Assembly (NCBI RefSeq): GCF_003992015.1
Contig: NZ_RQVK01000006.1
Location: 62,001 to 126,000, forward strand
Source of the DNA: Veillonella sp. VA137
GTDB lineage: Bacteria > Bacillota > Negativicutes > Veillonellales > Veillonellaceae
DNA length: 64,000 nucleotides
Direction: 5' to 3'
The translations under genes and the position numbers were made by a program. The notes beneath the pieces were generated by a model. It saw only the letters and a program-made list of their open reading frames with translations, made no database searches and was not told the origin of the DNA. Below, one piece after another: positions 28,066-34,888 of this stretch; position 1 is the stretch's first letter, and the number at the start of each line of letters is the position of its first letter.

Positions 28066-28326
28066 ATGTTCAACGTAAAAAAAGAAACTTTAAGAGATGC
28101 TAATGTATTCGCAGCTGGTTTGGCTTTAGGCACAGTAGGTGTAAAAGTATTAACTTCCAAAGATGCTCGCAAAGTATACGCTAATGTAGTAGCAGCAGGT
28201 CTTCGTGCAAAAGACAGCATCTTAAAAACTACTGAAAAATTACAAGCTTCCACAGACAGCATCTTAGCTGAAGCACAAGAAATCAACGAAACTCGTGACG
28301 AAGAAGTGTTAACAGAAGGAAAATAA
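28066..28326 (+). CDS. DUF6110-type small protein (candidate FezA-like ferrosome protein)
   Basis: An 86-residue protein that starts MFNVKKETLRDANVFAAG and has one moderately hydrophobic, Ala/Gly-rich stretch (residues 14-30: AAGLALGTVGVKVL), followed by a charged amphipathic tail. In Firmicutes such small proteins precede a heavy-metal P-type ATPase; I recall them as DUF6110 and as part of fez (ferrosome) loci, but that link is from memory. The ribosome site AGAAAGGA is 8 bases upstream. It is followed after 3 bases by the ATPase gene, so the two are made together. Confidence 0.65.
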   Translation: MFNVKKETLRDANVFAAGLALGTVGVKVLTSKDARKVYANVVAAGLRAKDSILKTTEKLQASTDSILAEAQEINETRDEEVLTEGK

Positions 28327-28329
28327 TCC

Positions 28330-30459
28330 ATGATGCAATTTAAAATGTTGCAACGCTTGTCCCGTCGTCTTCATGTACGTATTGAGGGACGTAAGTTTAA
28401 TGACGCACAGGCTCAATATATCGAAGATACATTGATGGCCTGTGAAGCCATTAACAAAGCGAACTTCTATACGCGTTCTGGTGATATCATCATCAAACAT
28501 AATGGTGATGAAAGTGCAGTGAAAACTGCTTTATTCGGATTGCAAGATTTGGATTTAGCCAATGCACCAGCATTGCATGAACTTTCACCTCGCCTTGTCA
28601 ACAAGCGTTACAAAGAAGAAATGATCGATAAAACATTGCTTTATATCGGTAAAAAAATTGTGTTACCAGCACCTATTGCAGCAGCATGGTCTTGGTTCGA
28701 TGGTATCAAGTTCATTGGTACAGCGATCAAAACATTGTGGAAACGCAAATTGACCGTAGAAGTATTAGATGGCGTAGCTATTGGTGCCGCATTATTGCAA
28801 AAAGATTACTCTACAGCTGGCGCTGTGATGTACTTATTAGGCATCGGCGAAATCTTGGAAGAGTGGACATTACGTAAATCCGTGCTTAACCTTGCTGAAA
28901 GCATGTCCTTGAACGTAGACAAAGTTTGGGTTCTTGTAGACGGCGTAGAAGTAAGCAAACCAATTGGTGAAGTACAAGTTGGCGATATCGTAGTGGTTCG
29001 TCAAGGTGAAGTGGTACCATTGGATGGCCAAGTTGTAGACGGTGTTGTACTTGTAAACGAAAGTTCTATGACAGGGGAACCTGAACCGGTTCGTCGTGAT
29101 GCAGGTACATCTGTGTATGCAGGTACTGTGGTAGAAGAAGGTCAATGCTCCTTTGAAGTACGCACTACATGTAAACACACTCGTTTCGAGCAAATCGTAA
29201 ACTTGATCGAAGAATCTGAACAAATGAAATCTGGTATGGAACAAAAAGCATACCGCATGGCAGATAAATTAGTACCGGTGAGTTTCTTAGGTGCGTTTGC
29301 TACTTTTGCTTTAACTCGCAATTTGATGAAAGCCTTATCTTTCGTTATGGTAGATTTCTCCTGCGCATTGAAATTATCCATTCCATTGGCAGTATTATCC
29401 GCTATGCAAGAAGCATCTAACCGTGGTATCACTGTAAAAGGTGGTAAATTCTTGGAACGCATTGCAGAAGCAGATATGATTGTTTTCGATAAAACAGGTA
29501 CTTTAACAAAAGCAGAACCTGTATTCCAAGAAATCATTCCTTTCAATGGTAATGATGCAGATGAAATGTTAACTTTAGCAGCTTGCTTGGAAGAGCATTT
29601 CCCTCATTCCATGGCGAAGGCAGTAGTGACAGCGGCGCAAGATCATCATTTACCACATAAAGAAATGCACTCCAAAGTAGAATATGTTGTGGCACATGGC
29701 ATTGCATCCAAAGTGGGTAACCGCAAGGTGCGTATCGGTAGCCATCACTTCATTTTTGAAGATGAAAAAACAACAATTCCAGCTGGAGAAGAAGCTAAAT
29801 TTGAAAGCCTTCCAGAAGGTTGTTCCTATCTATACTTAGCGATTTCTAACGTCCTATCTGCGGTTATTTGTATTAAAGACCCAGTGCGTGAAGAAGCGAA
29901 AACTGTTATCCGCGAACTTCATGAGTTAGGTGTTAAGAAAATCGTTATGATGACTGGTGATAGCCGTAAAAATGCAGAACGTGTTGCAGCGGAAATTGGT
30001 ATTGACGAAGTTCATGCAGAAGTTATGCCAACTGACAAAGCTGATTACGTGCGTAAAGCAAAAGAAGAAGGCTACACAGTGATGATGGTAGGGGACGGTA
30101 TCAACGATTCCTTGGCGTTATCTGAAGCGCATGTAGGCATTGGTATGAATGAAGGTGCACCAATTGCACAAAAAATTGCCAATGTCACAGTGTCCAGTGA
30201 TAACTTAACTGCTATTGTTGACTTACGTCGTATCTCCATGAAATTAATGGATCGTATTAAAATTAACTATAACTCCATCGTAGGCGTGAATGGTGGCCTT
30301 GTAGGGTTGGGTGTATTAGGTATAATGCCTCCAAGCTCCACTGCATGGATTCACAACTTGTTCACACTAGGTGTGGGTATGTATAGCATGACTCCATTAT
30401 TGGAAAAACCTAAAACAACAAACGATGACTGCATCGAAGTAGAAGCAGTTGTAGCATAA
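28330..30459 (+). CDS. P1B-type metal-transporting ATPase with SCALK motif (candidate FezB-like)
   Basis: A 709-residue P-type ATPase. Landmarks are TGEPEP in the actuator domain, the phosphorylated Asp of DKTGTLT at residue 387, an EHFPHSMA segment in place of the usual HP motif, MMTGDSRKNAERVA and GDGINDSLALS. In the metal-binding membrane helix the usual CPC/CPx is replaced by SCALK at residues 344-348, which I associate with the P1B-6 class proposed for iron. The N-terminus (RRLHVRIEG) looks like a reduced metal-associated domain without CxxC. Its position behind feoAB supports an iron substrate. If this is FezB, it would load iron into ferrosome organelles rather than export it. Confidence 0.8.
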   Translation: MMQFKMLQRLSRRLHVRIEGRKFNDAQAQYIEDTLMACEAINKANFYTRSGDIIIKHNGDESAVKTALFGLQDLDLANAPALHELSPRLVNKRYKEEMIDKTLLYIGKKIVLPAPIAAAWSWFDGIKFIGTAIKTLWKRKLTVEVLDGVAIGAALLQKDYSTAGAVMYLLGIGEILEEWTLRKSVLNLAESMSLNVDKVWVLVDGVEVSKPIGEVQVGDIVVVRQGEVVPLDGQVVDGVVLVNESSMTGEPEPVRRDAGTSVYAGTVVEEGQCSFEVRTTCKHTRFEQIVNLIEESEQMKSGMEQKAYRMADKLVPVSFLGAFATFALTRNLMKALSFVMVDFSCALKLSIPLAVLSAMQEASNRGITVKGGKFLERIAEADMIVFDKTGTLTKAEPVFQEIIPFNGNDADEMLTLAACLEEHFPHSMAKAVVTAAQDHHLPHKEMHSKVEYVVAHGIASKVGNRKVRIGSHHFIFEDEKTTIPAGEEAKFESLPEGCSYLYLAISNVLSAVICIKDPVREEAKTVIRELHELGVKKIVMMTGDSRKNAERVAAEIGIDEVHAEVMPTDKADYVRKAKEEGYTVMMVGDGINDSLALSEAHVGIGMNEGAPIAQKIANVTVSSDNLTAIVDLRRISMKLMDRIKINYNSIVGVNGGLVGLGVLGIMPPSSTAWIHNLFTLGVGMYSMTPLLEKPKTTNDDCIEVEAVVA

Positions 30460-30470
30460 CATATTTATAA

Positions 30471-30495
30471 AGGCTCTCGTCTTTGACGAGAGCCT
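30471..30495. terminator. GC-rich hairpin after the ATPase gene
   Basis: AGGCTCTCGTC (30471-30481) pairs perfectly with GACGAGAGCCT (30485-30495) around TTT. On the plus strand no T run follows, while on the minus strand TTTATAAAT follows, so it may end the toxin transcript arriving from the right as well as the ATPase mRNA. The 3' arm overlaps the -35 of the antisense promoter. Confidence 0.6.
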
Positions 30496-30510
30496 AAAAT
30501 ATGGTATACT
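30483..30510 (+). promoter_or_regulatory. Strong promoter of the putative antitoxin RNA
   Basis: TTGACG (30483-30488) and TATACT (30505-30510) are spaced by 16 bases, with TGG before the -10. This is among the best promoters in the window, yet no coding gene starts within 350 bases downstream on this strand. Confidence 0.7.
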
Positions 30511-30628
30511 ATAGTTGTAACAACAAGAAGAACCCGACGTGTGTTCGGCGTTAGGTTCATCTTAAAATCTTCGCGTATGATGACCCTAACGTGTGCAGCG
30601 CTAGGGTCGTTATATTACTATCTACTAA

Positions 30629-30706
30629 TTATTTTAGTAACTGTAATACGGCAACTACTAAGGTAAGAAAAGCAATGATTAATTGGAACTTTTCATAATT
30701 ACGCAT
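30629..30706 (-). CDS. Small hydrophobic toxin-like peptide (holin-like type I toxin)
   Basis: A 25-residue peptide that begins MRNYEKFQLIIAFLTLVV and ends in QLLK: a charged N-terminus, one membrane helix and a lysine tail. The pattern M-x-x-YE-x-x-x-LII-x-F resembles Firmicutes putative holin-like toxins and the TxpA/BsrG group. The Shine-Dalgarno AGGTGGTG is inside a hairpin (30710-30728), as is usual for such toxins. The 12-mer GATGAACCTAAC at 30726-30737 has an exact inverted copy at 30550-30561, so the 5' and 3' ends of the mRNA could pair and hold it inactive. Function is inferred from design, not proven. Confidence 0.65.
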   Translation of the reverse strand: MRNYEKFQLIIAFLTLVVAVLQLLK

Positions 30707-30709
30707 AGT

Positions 30710-30728
30710 ATCACCACCTTTCGGTGAT
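30710..30728 (-). promoter_or_regulatory. Hairpin hiding the toxin ribosome-binding site
   Basis: ATCACC and GGTGAT form a 6-bp stem around the loop; on the minus strand this places AGGTGGTG, the ribosome site of the small peptide gene, in the stem three bases before ATG. Confidence 0.6.
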
Positions 30729-30758
30729 GAACCTAACTCACATCGAGTTCTTATAATC

Positions 30759-30767
30759 AGTATATCA
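30759..30767 (-). promoter_or_regulatory. Extended -10 promoter of the toxin gene
   Basis: On the minus strand TGATATACT is an extended -10. A transcript would start near 30752 with a 5' leader of about 45 nt that includes GTTAGGTTCATC and the ribosome-site hairpin. No clear -35 is seen. Confidence 0.5.
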
Positions 30768-30772
30768 TAATT

Positions 30773-30796
30773 AGCATCCGTAAGGGTGCTTTTTTG
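30773..30796 (+). terminator. Intrinsic terminator at the right end of the toxin-antitoxin cassette
   Basis: AGCATCC (30773-30779) pairs with GGGTGCT (30784-30790) with one G-U, loop GTAA, followed by TTTTTTGTTT. No plus-strand coding gene ends before it, so it most likely ends the antisense RNA. Confidence 0.7.
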
Positions 30797-30887
30797 TTTA
30801 TAAAATTGAAACCGCATATGTATTTATAAGATGGCGGATGTTTGTTATACTATAGGAAGAGATAATTTGTTGTAGAAAGGAAATTAT

Positions 30888-31283
30888 ATGTCAACCATAC
30901 AAGATGTAGTGCAACGCACGATGTATATGAGTATATTTTTTATATTAATTCCTCTAGGGGCCTATACGATTCATACGGGGATGAGCGCCATGGTGGCAGG
31001 GGTGAGCTATGGAGTATTATCCCTGTTTATTCCTGTCTTTTACTTACGCTCTAGTGAAAGTGGATTTGGTCCTAAGGCTCGCAGAATACCGATTTGTGTG
31101 TACGTAATAGCTTGGGCACTTGTACAAGGTGGTACATTCCTAGTGTTCAACAATTTGGATTTATCTTGGTTGTGGAACTTATCGACTATCGGTCGTGATG
31201 TGGTATTTGCCATCATCATGTATTGCCAAGTAACCTTGTCATTAGTGTTGGCATTAGCAGGTGGAAAGAATACAGAGGTGTAA
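30888..31283 (+). CDS. Small integral membrane protein of unknown function
   Basis: A 131-residue protein with about four membrane helices and little else: IFFILIPLGAYTIHTG, MVAGVSYGVLSLFIPVFYL, IPICVYVIAWALVQGGTFLVF and VVFAIIMYCQVTLSLVLALAG. I do not recognise the family. The ribosome site AGAAAGGAAA precedes the ATG at 30888. It is one base from the next membrane-protein gene, which suggests a two-gene operon whose products may form a complex. Confidence 0.7.
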   Translation: MSTIQDVVQRTMYMSIFFILIPLGAYTIHTGMSAMVAGVSYGVLSLFIPVFYLRSSESGFGPKARRIPICVYVIAWALVQGGTFLVFNNLDLSWLWNLSTIGRDVVFAIIMYCQVTLSLVLALAGGKNTEV

Positions 31284-31284
31284 T

Positions 31285-32139
31285 ATGAGAAGTTATATAA
31301 AATTTTATAGTTGGTCCATGCTCTGGATTATTCCACTCAGTTTGGTGTTTAGCATAGGGCTGTTTGACATGTTTAGTATCATCATGTTCATCATCGCCTC
31401 CTTGGGGATTCCTTTGGGGCTGAAAGCGGTGCCAAGACTGGCGGGGCAATTTGACTTTCACTTAGGGAAAGGCCATTATACATACGCTTGGTTGTGGTGG
31501 AATCTCTTCTTTTTCTTTGGTAATGGTGTGTTGCCCTTTACCTTGCCAAATGAACCAATCTACATCATGCTAGTTTGGATATTGACTATGTTAGTTGCAG
31601 TGGCACTCATGATCGGTACAGCGAAACTATTAGATTGCTGGATAGCGCGCAAGGAACGTCATTACTTTATCGATACAGTGTTGAATATTTCTACCTATGC
31701 GTTGCCTTTGCCGATGCTATTTTTAGGGGATGTGATGTACCTCAATCTAGAGGATCCTATCATTCAAGCATCGCTAGATGCACAGGGCTTTGCAGGACTC
31801 ATTGCTAGCCTATACATCGGTGTCGTGCTCATGATGCTTACCACTATCGGTAGCATGGTGTTATATTTATATCCACGCCGTACGGCGTTGTGGCCTCGTG
31901 TAACTGCCATCGTAGTCATGGCAGTGTGGTGGGTGGCAACCAATGCCCATATCCTATTTGGTGGATACATTCCAGACTTTGTGAAAGTTTGGGCAGGAAA
32001 AGCATTGCCAGCTTTCACAGGTAGCCCATTAGTATATATTACACCGTCCATATTTGAAATCTGTGCTATTGCTTTAAGTGTGGCTATTGGATTGGGAATT
32101 GAAAAATTGTGGATGTCTAAAACAGATGCAACCATCTAG
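31285..32139 (+). CDS. Polytopic membrane protein of unknown function
   Basis: The 284-residue protein has about eight membrane helices with short loops and many Trp residues (WLWWNLFFFFGNG, WWVATNAHILFGGYIPDF). The ATG at 31285 follows AGAGGTG and starts right after the stop of the upstream membrane-protein gene. No signature of a known transporter was recognised. It and its small partner lie between the toxin-antitoxin cassette and the Fic/restriction island, so they may mark the end of the conserved chromosome. Confidence 0.7.
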   Translation: MRSYIKFYSWSMLWIIPLSLVFSIGLFDMFSIIMFIIASLGIPLGLKAVPRLAGQFDFHLGKGHYTYAWLWWNLFFFFGNGVLPFTLPNEPIYIMLVWILTMLVAVALMIGTAKLLDCWIARKERHYFIDTVLNISTYALPLPMLFLGDVMYLNLEDPIIQASLDAQGFAGLIASLYIGVVLMMLTTIGSMVLYLYPRRTALWPRVTAIVVMAVWWVATNAHILFGGYIPDFVKVWAGKALPAFTGSPLVYITPSIFEICAIALSVAIGLGIEKLWMSKTDATI

Positions 32140-32183
32140 TGTAAGAGCTGTAAACATGCTAATACAATAGAGGGAAGCGTAAT

Positions 32184-32246
32184 ATGAGTGTAGGAACTTC
32201 TAATACTACAGAGGAGTACGTAATACGGGTGTATAAACTGCGTTGA
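32184..32246 (+). CDS. Very short frame upstream of fic, possibly a truncated gene start
   Basis: A 20-codon frame with a ribosome site (AGAGGGAAG) begins MSVGTSNTTEEYVIRVYKLR and ends in a TGA that overlaps the region just before the Fic gene. It reads like the N-terminus of a longer protein cut off at the left border of the island, or it may be a leader peptide. Weakly supported. Confidence 0.25.
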   Translation: MSVGTSNTTEEYVIRVYKLR

Positions 32247-32263
32247 TTAAGGAGATGATTAGC

Positions 32264-32959
32264 TTGAAACTTTCATGTAGTTATGCGGATGATATGCTAG
32301 TTAGAATGGCTCACCATAGTACCGCTATTGAAGGGAATACACTGACACAATATGAAGCTAAATGTATTTTATTAGATGGTATCATTCCTAGAGCGATGCA
32401 TGAACGTGAATTTTATGAAGTTAAAAATTACAAGAAATATATGGGATTTTTAGCAGATAATTATCCCAAGGAAATTACCATTGAACTAATAAAAGATACT
32501 CATAGTTATTTATTACAAGATATTAGAGAAGATGCAGGAGCACTTAAAACGATTGATAATATAATCGTAGGGGCTGATTTTACAACTACAGAACCTTATT
32601 TAGTGCAATCAGAATTAAAAAACTGGTGTCATACTTTGGAAGATAGGCTTCATCTCTCTAATACTATGGAAGAGAAAATAAAAGTTATTATGGAGGAACA
32701 TTTGCGATTTGAACGAATACATCCATTTTCTGATGGCAATGGAAGAACTGGGCGTGCCTTAATTGTTCATTCTTGTCTGCAACAAGGGATTGCTCCTATT
32801 ATTATTAATAAATGTGATAGACAATTATATATGAACCTATTATCTGAGTTAGATATAAAAGGATTAACAGATATGGGAATACAATTGTCAAAAGAAGAAA
32901 ATGTGAGAATGGAGATTATTAATAAGGCTGAACTGGAGTTAGAATGGAGCACTAGATGA
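32264..32959 (+). CDS. Fic-family protein (AMP-transferase-type toxin, self-inhibited)
   Basis: Fic enzymes usually transfer AMP from ATP to target hydroxyls. The catalytic loop HPFSDGNGRTGR starts at His153 in the 231-residue product and is complete. An inhibitory helix of the (S/T)xxxE(G/N) type, STAIEGNT, is at residues 19-26, so activity is probably held off within the same chain. TTG at 32264 is preferred as start: AAGGAGAT lies 8 bases upstream, whereas the ATG at 32255 touches that site. It is followed by a small gene and a HipA-like kinase gene, an arrangement that suggests a toxin or defence module. Confidence 0.88.
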   Translation: MKLSCSYADDMLVRMAHHSTAIEGNTLTQYEAKCILLDGIIPRAMHEREFYEVKNYKKYMGFLADNYPKEITIELIKDTHSYLLQDIREDAGALKTIDNIIVGADFTTTEPYLVQSELKNWCHTLEDRLHLSNTMEEKIKVIMEEHLRFERIHPFSDGNGRTGRALIVHSCLQQGIAPIIINKCDRQLYMNLLSELDIKGLTDMGIQLSKEENVRMEIINKAELELEWSTR

Positions 32960-33009
32960 GATGAATGAATTTATAATCATTAAACGTGCTCATAGAAAAA
33001 GAGGGTACT

Positions 33010-33249
33010 ATGAAAACAAATTCAGAGGGTTATCGTTTCCTACAAGAAGAAATCGCTGCTTTAAATACAGCTAAAGAAACATATTTAAAGAATCGAACTA
33101 TGAATAATAGAATTGAGTTTAAACTGCAAATTATGAATATCTATAGTGTCATCAATTCGGTTTGGTGCGATCGAGTTATTAGCCAAGAAGAAGCTGATGA
33201 ATTAAGAAATGAATATTACTGGGGGAATCTCAATGGAGAATTTTTCTAA
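33010..33249 (+). CDS. Small helical protein between fic and the kinase gene
   Basis: A 79-residue, soluble, mainly helical protein of unknown family, with YRFLQEEIAALNTAKETYL and the end ISQEEADELRNEYYWG. The ATG at 33010 follows AGAGGG. Its last 17 bases overlap the start of the kinase gene, so translation of the two is coupled, as expected for a partner or antitoxin. No helix-turn-helix is visible. Confidence 0.55.
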   Translation: MKTNSEGYRFLQEEIAALNTAKETYLKNRTMNNRIEFKLQIMNIYSVINSVWCDRVISQEEADELRNEYYWGNLNGEFF

Positions 33250-34159
33250 TATAGATGGAATTGAAATAAGTTACCGTTCTTATGGTGGTGCAGGTAAAAA
33301 ATACTCTGTACGAGATAATGGTGAATACTACTTATTGAAATTACCTGAAAGAGTTAGACAAAATAACGGAGATATAAGTTATGCTAACTCTTGTATTACA
33401 GAGTATATTTCATGTAAAGTCATTAAATCTCTTGGATTAGATGTTCAAGATGTATTTCTTTGCACATATAATAATGATTTAGTTGTTGCATGTAAAGATT
33501 TCTTGTCAAAGGAAGAAAGTCTAGGCTCATTCTTAGAATTACAAAATAAAGTAAACCATATTAATAGCGATAATAAAGGCATATCCTTAGACAAAACATT
33601 ACAATTTATTAAAGCACAAGATGTTGTAAAACCTGATGAGATGGAACGATACTTTTGGGATATGTTTGTTGCAGATGCATTAATTGGAAATACAGATAGA
33701 CATCATAATAATTGGGGTTATATATTTAATGAAGAAACTAATATAAGACGAATGTCACCAATATATGATTGTGGGGCTAGTTTATATCCAATTTTAAGTG
33801 AAGGCGAGAAAAAGAAGTTTCTTGATGATTCTAGTGAGTTTAATAGAATTTCTAAAAATAATCCTGTTTCTGTATTTAAATTTAACAATGTTAGAATGAA
33901 TTATTACCATATATTAGTTGATAATAGAAAAAATAATTATGAGTGTTCAAACGATATAGCGGAAGCAATTAAGCGAATAGCACCAAAATATAACAGTGAA
34001 ATCGTTCATGCAATAATTAGAGAGATTCCTTATATAAGTCATGTAGAAAAAGAATTTTACACTCAATTATTGGATAACAGAAATAGATTGATTATTCAAA
34101 AAGCATTAAAAAATGAACTAAAATACCAAAAGGACATTAATCAAAGAGATGGTAGATGA
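33233..34159 (+). CDS. HipA/CtkA-like serine/threonine protein kinase
   Basis: The 308-residue protein has the reduced HipA-C kinase fold. YYLLKLPERVR near residues 35-45 carries the ATP-binding Lys, and TEYISCKVIKSLG is the helix Glu region. The catalytic loop GNTDRHHNNWGYI is at residues 152-164, and the metal-binding IYDCGAS replaces DFG. It lacks the HipA N-terminal subdomain and so resembles CtkA-type kinases. The ATG at 33233 follows GGGGGAA and lies inside the previous gene. Such kinases act as toxins or effectors on translation factors; the target here is unknown. Confidence 0.75.
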   Translation: MENFSNIDGIEISYRSYGGAGKKYSVRDNGEYYLLKLPERVRQNNGDISYANSCITEYISCKVIKSLGLDVQDVFLCTYNNDLVVACKDFLSKEESLGSFLELQNKVNHINSDNKGISLDKTLQFIKAQDVVKPDEMERYFWDMFVADALIGNTDRHHNNWGYIFNEETNIRRMSPIYDCGASLYPILSEGEKKKFLDDSSEFNRISKNNPVSVFKFNNVRMNYYHILVDNRKNNYECSNDIAEAIKRIAPKYNSEIVHAIIREIPYISHVEKEFYTQLLDNRNRLIIQKALKNELKYQKDINQRDGR

Positions 34160-34221
34160 GGTAAGGGGAAATAAAGGGAAAAGCTACAAAAAAATAATTT
34201 TTAAAAATTACAATTACATAC

Positions 34222-34280
34222 TTGCGTTTTTTAGAATTACCGTGTATACTTAAGTCATAAGTTATCTGCGGTAATTTTTT
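34222..34280 (+). promoter_or_regulatory. Promoter of the type I restriction operon overlapped by an inverted repeat
   Basis: TTGCGT (34222) and TATACT (34245) are 17 bases apart. AATTACCG (34235-34242), within the spacer, is the exact inverse of CGGTAATT (34269-34276), which is followed by TTTTTT. The repeat could be an operator, or the right arm with its T run could be part of a terminator for upstream transcription. Confidence 0.55.
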
Positions 34281-34315
34281 TAAATGCAAAAATTAGAGAA
34301 AAGGAGATGGTTTCT

Positions 34316-34885
34316 ATGATATGTATCAAAGACTTGTTTCATAGCAATACGGGAGTATCTCAATATCGCTTAGACGAAGATGTCACAGGAGAGGCAAAAA
34401 TATATACATTGTATGGTCAAAATGAGCTATACGAAGATATACACGGTGTGCCTGGTGAGCGACAAGATCGAAAACAAATTAAAACGACTTTCACAGGGGA
34501 CTTGCTAGAAGAAGGAGATTTGCTATTCAGTGCTATCTCTGGGGAAGCGACTATCGTCGGTAAAGATCACGAAGGATACATTTTCACACAGAACTATGTG
34601 CGTATGGTGCCTACGTCTAAACAGATTGACTGTAAATACATGATGTTTCTTATCAATGAACATCCAAGTATCAAACGCCAGTTCCAACAAAACTTGCAAG
34701 GTAGCCAAGTGATTCGGTACAGTTTAAAACTATTGAAAGACATAGAACTGCCGAAGTTACCACCGCTAGAAATACAACGATTAATCGGCGATGTGTATTA
34801 CAAGGAATTACGAGTGCGTTCCTTGCAACAACGAGTGGCACATAATATGTATACATTACGAGTAGCACAATTACAGGGGGTATAA
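34316..34885 (+). CDS. Half-size HsdS-like specificity protein
   Basis: A 189-residue protein with one recognition-domain-like unit (DLLEEGDLLFSAISGEATIVG, FTQNYVRMVP) and one coiled-coil conserved segment (LPPLEIQRLIGDVYYKELRVRSLQQRVA), as in a single half of a type I S subunit. The ATG at 34316 follows AAGGAG at the right distance; an upstream ATG touches that site. It lies 3 bases before hsdR. It lacks the QRKL-flanked repeats of the full hsdS gene in this operon, so it has a different origin. It could dimerise into an alternative S subunit or modulate the complex. Confidence 0.65.
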   Translation: MICIKDLFHSNTGVSQYRLDEDVTGEAKIYTLYGQNELYEDIHGVPGERQDRKQIKTTFTGDLLEEGDLLFSAISGEATIVGKDHEGYIFTQNYVRMVPTSKQIDCKYMMFLINEHPSIKRQFQQNLQGSQVIRYSLKLLKDIELPKLPPLEIQRLIGDVYYKELRVRSLQQRVAHNMYTLRVAQLQGV

Positions 34886-34888
34886 ATA

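Larger units (their letters stand above)
30517..30797 (+). ncRNA. Putative antisense antitoxin RNA of a type I toxin-antitoxin system
   Basis: Transcription from the promoter at 30483 would run antisense through the 3' region and possibly all of the small toxin gene at 30629-30706. It could stop at the hairpin GACCCT/AGGGTC (30582-30608, a short RNA of about 95 nt) or at the better T-rich terminator at 30773-30796 (about 280 nt, covering the whole toxin mRNA). The extent is inferred only from these signals. Confidence 0.55.
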
